A stretch of 8,176 nt of DNA from Chitinophagaceae bacterium (GTDB lineage: Bacteria; Bacteroidota; Bacteroidia; Chitinophagales; Chitinophagaceae): the NCBI GenBank assembly GCA_003489485.1, contig DNMB01000038.1:879-9054 (forward strand). Direction: 5' to 3'. This document shows, piece by piece, positions 1 to 6,991 of the stretch. The notes under the pieces are model-generated. The model saw only the letters and a list, made by a program, of their open reading frames with translations. It was not told the origin of the DNA and ran no database searches. The position numbers and the translations under genes were made by a program. How positions within the stretch are numbered: the stretch's first letter is position 1; each line of letters begins with the position of its first letter.

Positions 1-1968
1 ATCAATGCTTACATCGATCAATTGACCGAGGCGCAGCTTCCTATCGAGTACAAACTCATGCAGGTTAAGCCCGAGCGCTGGAGTAACATTCGCTCGGCCC
101 TCTTACTAAAGATGATGGCCAAAATGCTTTCGTCCGGTACCGAAAATGATCTATCGGGTACCAATGCCAAGTCCATATTTCTTCCCGATCAATTGAAGCG
201 ACTTTATCCGCAGGTTCCCGATTCACTGCTTCCTATCGTTCCTGCAGGAACGGCATTTGCTAAGCCAGCGATCGTACCGGTTGTACCACCAACGGCCGAT
301 TCGCTTTACTTCAGTCATCGCGATACGGTCCAAGCGCATTCTCATTATCAACCCGATCCCAATAACGGCAGCAACAACTGGGTCGTTGCGGGTAGCAAAA
401 CCAAAAGTGGCGCTCCCATCTTGGCCAATGACCCACATCTTGAATTGTCGCTTCCTTCTATCTGGTACGAGATCCAATTGACTACGCCCACCAGTAATGT
501 ATATGGTGTCTCTTTGCCAGGTTCACCCATGGTAGTGATCGGTTTTAACGACAGCATTGCCTGGGGAGTGACCAATTCGCAGCGCGATGTAAAAGATTAC
601 TACGAGATACGCTTTAAAGATGATAGCAGAAAAGAGTACTGGTACAATGGCAAGTGGGAGCCTACCCGTTTGCGTGTCGAGGAGATCAGGGTCAAAGACA
701 GTGCCTCGGTTTATGATACCGTTGCCTATACGGTCTTTGGTCCGGTCATGTTCGACCAGGGATTTTCCAATGGGTATTCGAAAAAAATGAACTTGGCTGT
801 TCGTTGGGCAGCTCATGATCCGAGCAATGAGGGGATGACGTTTTATAAGTTGAACAGAGCTCGCAATTATGCCGATTACGAAGAAGCTATCCGAACGTTT
901 CAATGCCCTGGACAAAATTTTGTCTTTGCCTCCAAGTCGGGTGATATCGCCATTTGGCAGCAAGGGCGTTTTCCGGCCCGTTGGCCCGGGCAAGGGTTGT
1001 ATGTGATGCCTGGTTGGGATAGTAGCTATGCATGGCAAGGGTTTATTCCGCAGATGGAAAATCCACATAGCGTTAATCCTGAAAGAGGGTTTTTGCAAAG
1101 TGCTAACCAACGAGCCGCCGACAGTACGTATCCCTATTTTATTCCCGGAGCCTATATTACAGCAAGAGGTATTCGGATCGATAAGCAGCTGTCTGCCATG
1201 ACGCAGATCACACCAGAAGACATGATGGCCTTGCACCAGGATTATTTTAATACCTCTGCCGAAGACCTGAGACCCATCTTGCTTAAGAATTTACGTGCCG
1301 ATCAACTGACCACATCCGAAAAGAAATATCTTGATCAATTCGCCTCTTGGGATCTGCTCGCTTCGCCAGGCAGTGTTGGGCAAACCGTGTTTCAATGTTT
1401 TTGGGATAGCGTACAATCTGCTATCTGGAAAGATGAACTTACCCAGACCGATCCTTCCGCTACCTGGCCCACCGAACAGGCAACGCTCGAGTTGCTGGCC
1501 AAAGACACGTTATTGGCTTTTGCAGATGATGTTCGTACTCCGGCTATTGAGACGCTTCCGGAAATAATCACCTTGGCCTTTAAACGGGCCTGCGGTTTGC
1601 TCGATCAAAGAGCGGCCGAACAAAAGCTGGAGTGGTCCAAATTCATGAACCCATCGGTTTATCATTTACTCAAAGATGCGTTGCCAGCCTTTGCCAAAAA
1701 GGGATTGAAGGTGGGGGGCTATGGCAATATTGTAAATGCCATCAAGCATAGTCACGGGCCCAGTTGGCGTATGATCGTACACCTGACAAATAAGACGGAG
1801 GCCTGGGGCGTGTACCCCGGTGGGCAAAGCGGTAATCCGGGCAGTCGCTTCTATGACGACTATATTTCTGTCTGGGAGAAAGGTGCTTATCACTCGCTAT
1901 GGCTAATGCGGTCCGAAGAGAAAACTGATGCTCGCATAAAAGGGGTCCTTAATTTTAAAAAATCGTAA
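1..1968 (+). CDS. Penicillin acylase family protein (Ntn hydrolase), 5'-truncated
   Basis: The reading frame is open from base 1, so the true start lies upstream; the TTG at 22 is internal and should not be taken as the start. 655 residues are visible. Bacteroidota members of this family are usually near 800 aa, so the signal peptide and first part of the alpha chain are missing. The family is made as a precursor that cuts itself before a Ser, Thr or Cys, which becomes the beta-chain N-terminal nucleophile and hydrolyses amide bonds of acylated substrates in the periplasm. Here the nucleophile is the Ser at 370-372 (visible residue 124) in NNGSNNWVVAG. Other family motifs follow: ANDPHL (beta residue 23 is His), WGVTN, the oxyanion-hole Asn in GQNFVFAS (codon 916-918), NPERGFLQSANQR, and near the C-terminus PGGQSGNPGSRFYDD. 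All key residues look intact. The substrate cannot be told; beta-lactam, N-acyl homoserine lactone and other acyl amides are all known in the family. It heads a tight run with the next two genes. Confidence 0.93.
   Translation: MNAYIDQLTEAQLPIEYKLMQVKPERWSNIRSALLLKMMAKMLSSGTENDLSGTNAKSIFLPDQLKRLYPQVPDSLLPIVPAGTAFAKPAIVPVVPPTADSLYFSHRDTVQAHSHYQPDPNNGSNNWVVAGSKTKSGAPILANDPHLELSLPSIWYEIQLTTPTSNVYGVSLPGSPMVVIGFNDSIAWGVTNSQRDVKDYYEIRFKDDSRKEYWYNGKWEPTRLRVEEIRVKDSASVYDTVAYTVFGPVMFDQGFSNGYSKKMNLAVRWAAHDPSNEGMTFYKLNRARNYADYEEAIRTFQCPGQNFVFASKSGDIAIWQQGRFPARWPGQGLYVMPGWDSSYAWQGFIPQMENPHSVNPERGFLQSANQRAADSTYPYFIPGAYITARGIRIDKQLSAMTQITPEDMMALHQDYFNTSAEDLRPILLKNLRADQLTTSEKKYLDQFASWDLLASPGSVGQTVFQCFWDSVQSAIWKDELTQTDPSATWPTEQATLELLAKDTLLAFADDVRTPAIETLPEIITLAFKRACGLLDQRAAEQKLEWSKFMNPSVYHLLKDALPAFAKKGLKVGGYGNIVNAIKHSHGPSWRMIVHLTNKTEAWGVYPGGQSGNPGSRFYDDYISVWEKGAYHSLWLMRSEEKTDARIKGVLNFKKS
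370..372 (+). other. Predicted autocleavage site and catalytic nucleophile Ser of the acylase
   Basis: This Ser codon follows Asn-Gly and begins SNNWVVAGSKT, which lines up without gaps with the start of the E. coli penicillin G acylase beta chain (SNMWVIGKSK, recalled from memory). In this family the peptide bond before this residue is cut autocatalytically and the freed amino group acts as the general base. Cleavage here would give a beta chain of 532 residues. The call is motif-based. Confidence 0.8.
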
Positions 1969-1979
1969 AATCTCTGCTC

Positions 1980-2339
1980 ATGAAATTTTTCATCGCGCTG
2001 TTGATAACCTTTGTTGCGGGTCTGGGTTTGGGAACTACGGCCTATGTACCCTGGTGGGGATTTGTCGTAACCTCCGCACTCGTAGGTGCTACCGTGCACC
2101 AGTCGGCTACCAAGGCCTTTTCTTCTGGTTTCTTGGGTATGTTCATTGCCTGGGGAGGCCTGGCTTGGTGGATCGATTGGCAAAACCAAAGTTTGCTTTC
2201 TCAAAAAATCGCCCAGATACTTCCGTTGGGCGGATCGGCTGCCGCCTTGCTTTTTATTACGGGCATTCTTGGTGGGTTACTATCGGGTGTTGCTGCCTTG
2301 TGCGGCCATTATGCTAGAGCTACTGCACAAAAATCATAA
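1980..2339 (+). CDS. Small four-helix membrane protein, function unknown
   Basis: A 119-aa protein that I do not recognise as a named family. It is very hydrophobic, with four likely membrane helices at about residues 3-22, 25-40, 48-65 and 84-108. They are rich in Gly and Ala (GLGLGTT, GGLLSG), as in tightly packed helices. The loops are short, two Trp-rich stretches (PWWG and AWWIDWQ) probably sit at the membrane interface, and the tail is short and weakly basic. It has no cleavable signal peptide and no catalytic motif, so an inner-membrane location is inferred. The ATG at 1980 is 11 bases after the acylase stop, with no Shine-Dalgarno sequence, which is normal for Bacteroidota. The next gene starts 14 bases after its stop, so all three are probably co-transcribed. 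That it is a real gene is supported by the tight packing and the coherent hydrophobic pattern; its role is unknown. Confidence 0.8.
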   Translation: MKFFIALLITFVAGLGLGTTAYVPWWGFVVTSALVGATVHQSATKAFSSGFLGMFIAWGGLAWWIDWQNQSLLSQKIAQILPLGGSAAALLFITGILGGLLSGVAALCGHYARATAQKS

Positions 2340-2353
2340 CCCAGTTGTAGTAT

Positions 2354-4819
2354 ATGATATCAATTGTGAGGATTGTTGCTCTTGCGTTCTTCTTTTTCTC
2401 AGGTGTTGCAAAGGCTGTTTCTGTAAAAGGGCTTGTATCGGATGGAGAGGGTAAACCGTTACCCTACGCTTCTGTTTTGGTGGTGGGTACGAATAAAGGG
2501 GCCATTGCCAATAGCCAGGGTCGCTATGAGTTGAACCTTTCTCCCGGTAAGTATACGCTGCTTTGTCAGTACGTTGGTTATGCGCAACAAAAATCTTCTG
2601 TTACGGTACAGCAAGACGATATCGAGGTCAACTTTATATTACAGCGGCAAGAACTGGTGATGCCCGATGTGGTGCTGACCAAAGGGGAGGATCCGGCATA
2701 CGAGATTATCAGAAGCACCATAGCCAAGCAGACTGAGAATCTGGACCGAACTCGAGAGTATAGCTGTCAGGTCTATTCGAAGGGACAGTTTCGGCTGCGT
2801 TCTTATCCTAAGAAATTTATGGGAGAGAAGGTCGATTTTGAGGATGGAGACACTAGTCAGCAAAAAATAATTTATCTCTCCGAGACGGTCTCGCGTTTTT
2901 CTATCGCAGAGCCCTCCAAGCGTAAGGTAGAGGTCGTTTCTTCTAAGGTAAGTGGCAGCAGCGATGGGTTTGGGTTGGCGGTGCCCGACCAGTATAGTCT
3001 TTACCGAAACAACGTAATGATCTCTACGCGCATTAACCCCAGAGGGTTCGTTTCACCTCTCGCGTCTAGCGCCCTGTCTTTTTACCGCTACAAACTGCTT
3101 GGTACTTTTTACGAGAACGGAAAAGCGATCAGCCGTATTCAGGTGACTCCTCGCCGAAAAATGGAGCCCTTGTTCAGCGGAGAAATTACCATTGTGGAGG
3201 ATGATTGGCAACTGTACTCCGTCGATCTCTCTCTTACAAAGGAAAGCCAGATCGAACTACTTGACACATTAAAGCTCGTACAACTTTATCAGCAAGACAA
3301 AAGAGGGGATTGGTTGGTCTACAGTCAGGTATTGTATCCTGCTGCAAAAAAATTCGGCTTTGATGGCTATGGAAGCTTCGTCAATGTGTATACCGATTAC
3401 AATACCCGGCCTCAATGGGCAAAAAAGTTCTTCGACAGAACCTTGTTGCGTTACACTGATAGTTCCAACAAGCGTGATGCTGCGTATTGGGAATCCATGC
3501 GTCCTGTTCCACTATTGGTAGATGAGCAAAGGGATTATTTTCAAAAAGACAGCCTAGAGCAAGTCAGAAAGGACCCTCGGTATCTCGATTCCTTAAATAA
3601 GGTTCGCAATAAATTCACGCTCTCGAAGCTGATCTTGCTGGGTCAACCTCTCTATGCTAAGGCAGACATAACTTCGCTGTCGTTGAGTCCGGTTTTTCAG
3701 CAGTTCAATTTTAACCCTGCCGAGGGGTGGGTCTTGCAACCTGAGCTTACCTGGCGCCGTGATCTTGACACCACCGGTTCGCGTCGCTCACTTTTTGGGT
3801 CGGTAGCGCTGCGCTATGGGTTTTCTAACAAACGATTTAACCCACGTGCCAGCTTCTCATACAATTTTGGATCAAAGCTATCTCGCTCGTTGTCGCTTTC
3901 TTTTGGTCGGCAAGTACTTCAGTTCAATGGTCAAAGTCCGATCGATGAAAGAAACAATACCATTACTTGTCTTTTCTTCGAAGACAATATCATTAAAACC
4001 TATCAGTCGTCTTTTGTTCGGGCAGGGTTTAATACCGGCATCGGTTCGGGCCTGTCGTTTAATGCGGCCATACAGTATGCCAGCCGTGCGCCCTTAGATA
4101 ATACAACTGACTTTACGCTCAAAGACAGGCCAAATAAATTCTATTCTCCCAATTATCCTACCGAAATAGTTGCCGCCAATATTACCCCACACCAGGTATT
4201 GCTGATCACAACAGGACTTCGTTGGCAGCCTGGTGCACGCTACGTTGAGTTGCCGCAGCGTACTATCAATATCGGGGGTAAGTCTCCGGTTTTCTCGTTG
4301 CAGCTCACAAAATCAATAAAGGGAGTGGCAGGTAGCGATGGTTCTTTTGCAAAATGGCGATTCGATATGACCGATCAGATCAACCTTAAGCTAAAGGGAC
4401 TTTTTCGTTATCGGGTAGGCTGGGGAGGCTTTATTAACGACAAGCAAGTGCAGTTGCCCGACTACACGCACTTTAATGGAAACAATTGGCAATTTGGGAC
4501 CGGCGATCTTAACAGTTTTCAGCTGCTTCCCATGTATCAACTTAGTAACACCGAGCCCTTTTACTGGTTGGCCCATGCCGAATACAACCTAAAAGGATTC
4601 ATTACGAACAAGATCCCGGGTATCAAAAAGCTTAACCTTTATCTGCTGACGGGTCTTAACACCTGTTATCGGAATTCAGATAGACGCTATTTTGAGTGGT
4701 TCGTAGGGGTGGATAATCTCTTTAAACTATTCCGTGTAGATCATATCTTTTCGTATCAGCCCGGTCGCCCGATGCAGTCAACCATTCGCTTGGGTGTAAC
4801 AGGGAGTTTGATCAGATAG
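2354..4819 (+). CDS. DUF5686 / carboxypeptidase-regulatory-like domain outer-membrane protein
   Basis: An 821-aa exported protein. A signal peptide covers residues 1-21 (a hydrophobic FFFF core, then VAKA before Val22). Residues about 22-98 form a carboxypeptidase D regulatory-like beta-sandwich (VKGLVSDGEGKPLPYASVLV, GRYELNLSPGKYTL, YVGY). This domain is common at the N-terminus of Bacteroidota outer-membrane receptors. From about residue 110 the protein matches DUF5686: EDPAYEIIRSTIAKQ, the Tyr-Lys-rich EYSCQVYSKGQ segment, then a long region of alternating polar and aromatic strands that should form a beta-barrel ending in IRLGVTGSLIR. The C-terminal part (FKLFRVDHIFSYQPGR) resembles family ends as I remember them. 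The molecular role is not established; a transport or surface-assembly function is only a guess. There is no TonB-receptor plug motif. The ATG at 2354 puts the signal peptide directly at the N-terminus. It is the last gene of the apparent three-gene unit, and no clear terminator follows. Confidence 0.88.
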   Translation: MISIVRIVALAFFFFSGVAKAVSVKGLVSDGEGKPLPYASVLVVGTNKGAIANSQGRYELNLSPGKYTLLCQYVGYAQQKSSVTVQQDDIEVNFILQRQELVMPDVVLTKGEDPAYEIIRSTIAKQTENLDRTREYSCQVYSKGQFRLRSYPKKFMGEKVDFEDGDTSQQKIIYLSETVSRFSIAEPSKRKVEVVSSKVSGSSDGFGLAVPDQYSLYRNNVMISTRINPRGFVSPLASSALSFYRYKLLGTFYENGKAISRIQVTPRRKMEPLFSGEITIVEDDWQLYSVDLSLTKESQIELLDTLKLVQLYQQDKRGDWLVYSQVLYPAAKKFGFDGYGSFVNVYTDYNTRPQWAKKFFDRTLLRYTDSSNKRDAAYWESMRPVPLLVDEQRDYFQKDSLEQVRKDPRYLDSLNKVRNKFTLSKLILLGQPLYAKADITSLSLSPVFQQFNFNPAEGWVLQPELTWRRDLDTTGSRRSLFGSVALRYGFSNKRFNPRASFSYNFGSKLSRSLSLSFGRQVLQFNGQSPIDERNNTITCLFFEDNIIKTYQSSFVRAGFNTGIGSGLSFNAAIQYASRAPLDNTTDFTLKDRPNKFYSPNYPTEIVAANITPHQVLLITTGLRWQPGARYVELPQRTINIGGKSPVFSLQLTKSIKGVAGSDGSFAKWRFDMTDQINLKLKGLFRYRVGWGGFINDKQVQLPDYTHFNGNNWQFGTGDLNSFQLLPMYQLSNTEPFYWLAHAEYNLKGFITNKIPGIKKLNLYLLTGLNTCYRNSDRRYFEWFVGVDNLFKLFRVDHIFSYQPGRPMQSTIRLGVTGSLIR

Positions 4820-4839
4820 TTCGTATAACGTTACCTTTG
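4807..4839 (+). promoter_or_regulatory. Bacteroidota-type sigma-A promoter for trhO
   Basis: A TTTG (4807-4810) is followed after 21 bases by TACCTTTG (4832-4839) and then C. This is a full match to the -7 consensus TAnnTTTG with a pyrimidine after it, and to the -33 TTG at an allowed spacing. Transcription would start near 4845, giving a leader of about 55 bases before the trhO ATG. The -33 element lies inside the last codons of the DUF5686 gene. The match is seen directly; activity is inferred. Confidence 0.6.
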
Positions 4840-4900
4840 CAGTGCTTTAGGATTTTGCCCAACCTGCCATTGGGGTTCAAAGCGAACTAAAATTCAAGAC

Positions 4901-5941
4901 ATGCCTTCGTTACACAACCGTATCTCCCGTAAGGAGCTCAAGGAGCGTATTTTGCAAGATCCTACGCCCCGCACCACTGTTTCTTTCTATCATTATTTTC
5001 CGATTGCCGACCCCGTTGTTTTCAGAGATAAACTTTATCTGTCGCTGCAGGCTGTTGGTGTGTTAGGAAGGATCTATGTGGCAAACGAGGGTATCAATGC
5101 GCAAGTGAGCGTGCCCACTGCGGAACTAGATCGATTTCGAGATACGCTGTACGGAATTGAGCCGTTGCAGGGCATTCGTCTGAACATTGCTGTAGACAAC
5201 GACAACAAATCCTTTTTCGTACTCGACATCAAGGTGAGAGAAAAGATCGTGGCCGATGGTATTACCGATCCGGACTTCGACATGCAACGAAAGGGACGCT
5301 ATGCGACCCCTGAGCAATTTAATGAGATGGCTAAGCGCCCCGATACCATCATCATCGATATGCGAAATTATTATGAGTACGAAGTGGGGCATTTCAAAGA
5401 GGCCCTCGAAGTTCCTTCCGATACCTTTCGCCAACAGTTGCCAATGGCAGCAGAGATGATGAAAGAAAAAAAGGACGCCACTATTTTAATGTACTGTACC
5501 GGAGGCATTCGCTGCGAGAAGGCCTCTGCTTATATGCTCCACAAGGGATTCAAGAATGTTTTTCACCTCGAAGGGGGTATCATCAATTATGCCCGTCAGG
5601 TCAAAGAAAAGCAACTGGATAATTTTTTTATCGGGAAAAATTTCGTTTTTGACGAAAGGCTCTCTGAGCGTATTACCGAAGATGTGATCGCTCGCTGCCA
5701 CCAGTGCGGACAGCCCGCCGACACCCATACCAATTGTGTCAACGAGGGATGTCATCTGCTATTTATTCAATGCGAAAACTGCGCCGCTGTGATGAAAGGA
5801 TGTTGTAGTGCTGACTGCTTGCAGACCTTATCGTTGCCCGAAGAAGAAAGAAAAAAACTTCGAAAGGGAGTCGACAAGGGGCAGCATATATTCAACAAGT
5901 CACGGAGCCGCTTGCCACTTATCGGTCCTAACAAGCAGTAA
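4901..5941 (+). CDS. trhO: tRNA uridine(34) hydroxylase TrhO (rhodanese-domain, YceA family)
   Basis: A 346-aa cytoplasmic protein of normal length for the family (E. coli YceA/TrhO is about 350 aa). TrhO uses oxygen to hydroxylate U34 in the wobble position of certain tRNAs, giving 5-hydroxyuridine, the precursor of further wobble modifications. Residues about 25-120 form the N-terminal acylphosphatase-like domain ([30 protein letters not shown]). Residues about 135-235 form the rhodanese domain, with [15 protein letters not shown] and the active-site loop [11 protein letters not shown], whose first Cys (residue 199) is the expected catalytic residue. The C-terminal part has nine Cys between residues 266 and 306 ([29 protein letters not shown]), as in homologues, probably binding metal. 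The ATG at 4901 follows an A-rich leader without a Shine-Dalgarno sequence. It appears to have its own promoter, and it converges on purC with no gap. Confidence 0.94.
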   Translation: MPSLHNRISRKELKERILQDPTPRTTVSFYHYFPIADPVVFRDKLYLSLQAVGVLGRIYVANEGINAQVSVPTAELDRFRDTLYGIEPLQGIRLNIAVDNDNKSFFVLDIKVREKIVADGITDPDFDMQRKGRYATPEQFNEMAKRPDTIIIDMRNYYEYEVGHFKEALEVPSDTFRQQLPMAAEMMKEKKDATILMYCTGGIRCEKASAYMLHKGFKNVFHLEGGIINYARQVKEKQLDNFFIGKNFVFDERLSERITEDVIARCHQCGQPADTHTNCVNEGCHLLFIQCENCAAVMKGCCSADCLQTLSLPEEERKKLRKGVDKGQHIFNKSRSRLPLIGPNKQ

Positions 5942-5960
5942 TTATTGCGGTAATTTTTTT
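5935..5960 (+). terminator. Weak candidate terminator at the trhO/purC junction
   Basis: Just at the trhO stop, AATTA (5940-5944) can pair with TAATT (5951-5955) around a six-base loop, followed directly by five more T (5956-5960). An alternative overlapping hairpin pairs GCAGT (5935-5939) with ATTGC (5944-5948), with one G-U pair. Both stems are short and mostly A-T, so this is a weak intrinsic terminator at best. It lies inside the last codons of purC on the other strand. No equivalent strong hairpin was found for purC. Confidence 0.25.
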
Positions 5961-6871
5961 AATTCTTCGCAGATGCTTGCAAAGAGGTCTTGCTCCGATA
6001 CAAGCTGGGGAACAAAGGGTTTGCCGATCACCTTTTCGAACAAGGCAATGTATCGTTTTGAAATGGTGTCTACCCATTCATCGCTCATGGCGGGCACCTG
6101 TTGTCCCTCTTTTCCCATAAAGTCGTTGGCGATCAGCCATTCTCTGACGAACTCTTTACTGAGTTGGGGTTGTCTTTCTCCGCTGGCTTGTCTTTCGCTG
6201 AAACCATCTGCAAAAAAATAGCGAGAGCTATCGGGTGTATGCACCTCATCCATCAGGTAAATGGTATCTCCGATCTTTCCGAATTCGTACTTGGTGTCGA
6301 CCAAGATCAGCCCTTGTTTGCGGGCAATCTCTTGGCCTCTTTCAAATAATTGCAAGGCATAGTGCTTGAGTTGCTCCCATTCGGATGCGGTGGCCAGACC
6401 CTGGGCTATGATCTCTTCTTGACTGATGTCTTCATCGTGTCCTTCTGCCGCCTTGGTGCTGGGGGTGATGATCGGATGTTCAAAGGCGTCGTTTTCGCGA
6501 AGCCCTTCGGGTAGCGGTACGCCGCACAACATGCGTTTTCCGGAAGCGTAGGTTCTAAAGGCATGCCCGGTCAAATGGCCTCTTACGACCATTTCTATCT
6601 TAAAAGGGACACAGCGTTTTCCGATCGATGCGTTCGGGGCCGGGGTAGCGACCAACCAGTTGGGGCAAATATCCTGAGTGGCCTCGAGCATATAGGCTGC
6701 GATCTGGTTTAGCACCTGTCCCTTAAAGGGTATGGGGCGGGGGAGGATCACATCGAAAGCAGATATTCGGTCCGAGGCGATCATCACCAGCCATTTTTCG
6801 CCGATGCTGTACACATCTCTGACCTTGCCGCTGTAAAAGGCCGTTTGACCCGGAAACATAAAACTTGCCAT
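5942..6871 (-). CDS. purC: Phosphoribosylaminoimidazole-succinocarboxamide synthase (SAICAR synthetase)
   Basis: A 309-aa cytoplasmic enzyme that joins aspartate to CAIR using ATP, giving SAICAR in the de novo purine pathway. Motifs in order: the N-terminal [11 protein letters not shown] nucleotide-binding segment (residues 14-24), [20 protein letters not shown] (32-51), the first family signature [14 protein letters not shown] (91-104), [16 protein letters not shown] (135-150), the second signature [13 protein letters not shown] (190-202), and [13 protein letters not shown] (207-219). Length and the GHA variant of the first signature match the long form I know from Bacteroidota and yeast, not the roughly 237-aa E. 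coli form. The first ATG (6869-6871) is chosen; a second Met four codons on (MFPGQTAF) could also serve, and neither has a Shine-Dalgarno sequence. Its stop codon touches that of trhO. No other purine gene is in the window. Confidence 0.96.
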   Translation of the reverse strand: MASFMFPGQTAFYSGKVRDVYSIGEKWLVMIASDRISAFDVILPRPIPFKGQVLNQIAAYMLEATQDICPNWLVATPAPNASIGKRCVPFKIEMVVRGHLTGHAFRTYASGKRMLCGVPLPEGLRENDAFEHPIITPSTKAAEGHDEDISQEEIIAQGLATASEWEQLKHYALQLFERGQEIARKQGLILVDTKYEFGKIGDTIYLMDEVHTPDSSRYFFADGFSERQASGERQPQLSKEFVREWLIANDFMGKEGQQVPAMSDEWVDTISKRYIALFEKVIGKPFVPQLVSEQDLFASICEELKKLPQ

Positions 6872-6991
6872 GGCCCGAAAATAAGGGTTTGGGCAGTTCG
6901 ATCGCCCCTCGTTTCTCGTTAAAAATTAAATTTTTACAGTCCCAATACATATTGTAATTTTCCATTCTATTCAAAACCAAAATCCCCAATT
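6872..6991. promoter_or_regulatory. Divergent intergenic region between purC and the TonB-dependent receptor
   Basis: These 120 bases must hold the start signals for both flanking genes. The middle part (about 6920-6990) is AT-rich. On the plus strand TAATTTTC (6955-6962) differs by one base from the TAnnTTTG -7 box, with a T run near 6931-6935 at about the right distance for a poor -33 element and 29 bases left before the receptor ATG. On the minus strand no convincing match at a sensible distance from purC was seen. No riboswitch-like or operator-like repeat was recognised; a purine riboswitch core was not found. Confidence 0.35.

Noticed and set aside
523..1236. A 237-aa open frame on the minus strand inside the acylase gene
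   Set aside because: It is fully antisense to well-conserved acylase motifs, its product has no family motif or credible domain pattern, and there is no start signal. It is a by-product of codon use in the real gene.
2086..2454. A 122-aa plus-strand open frame spanning the small membrane protein and the start of the DUF5686 gene
   Set aside because: It overlaps two better-supported genes in another frame, and the translation is Cys/Leu-rich without domain logic. The frames at 1980 and 2354 explain the region better.
5126..5434. Minus-strand open frames inside trhO, including 5486-5755
   Set aside because: The trhO frame shows every family motif through this region; the antisense translations show none.
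5847..5866. T run on the minus strand (5851-5857) with a tiny CTT/AAG hairpin, as a terminator for purC
   Set aside because: The stem has only three pairs, it is about 90 bases past the purC stop, and the A run is explained by the Lys codons of trhO (EERKKLRK).
6876..6883. TATTTTCG on the minus strand, one base off the TAnnTTTG -7 box, just upstream of purC
   Set aside because: It ends only four bases before the purC ATG, so transcription would start at the start codon, and no -33 TTG lies at a suitable distance. Probably chance.
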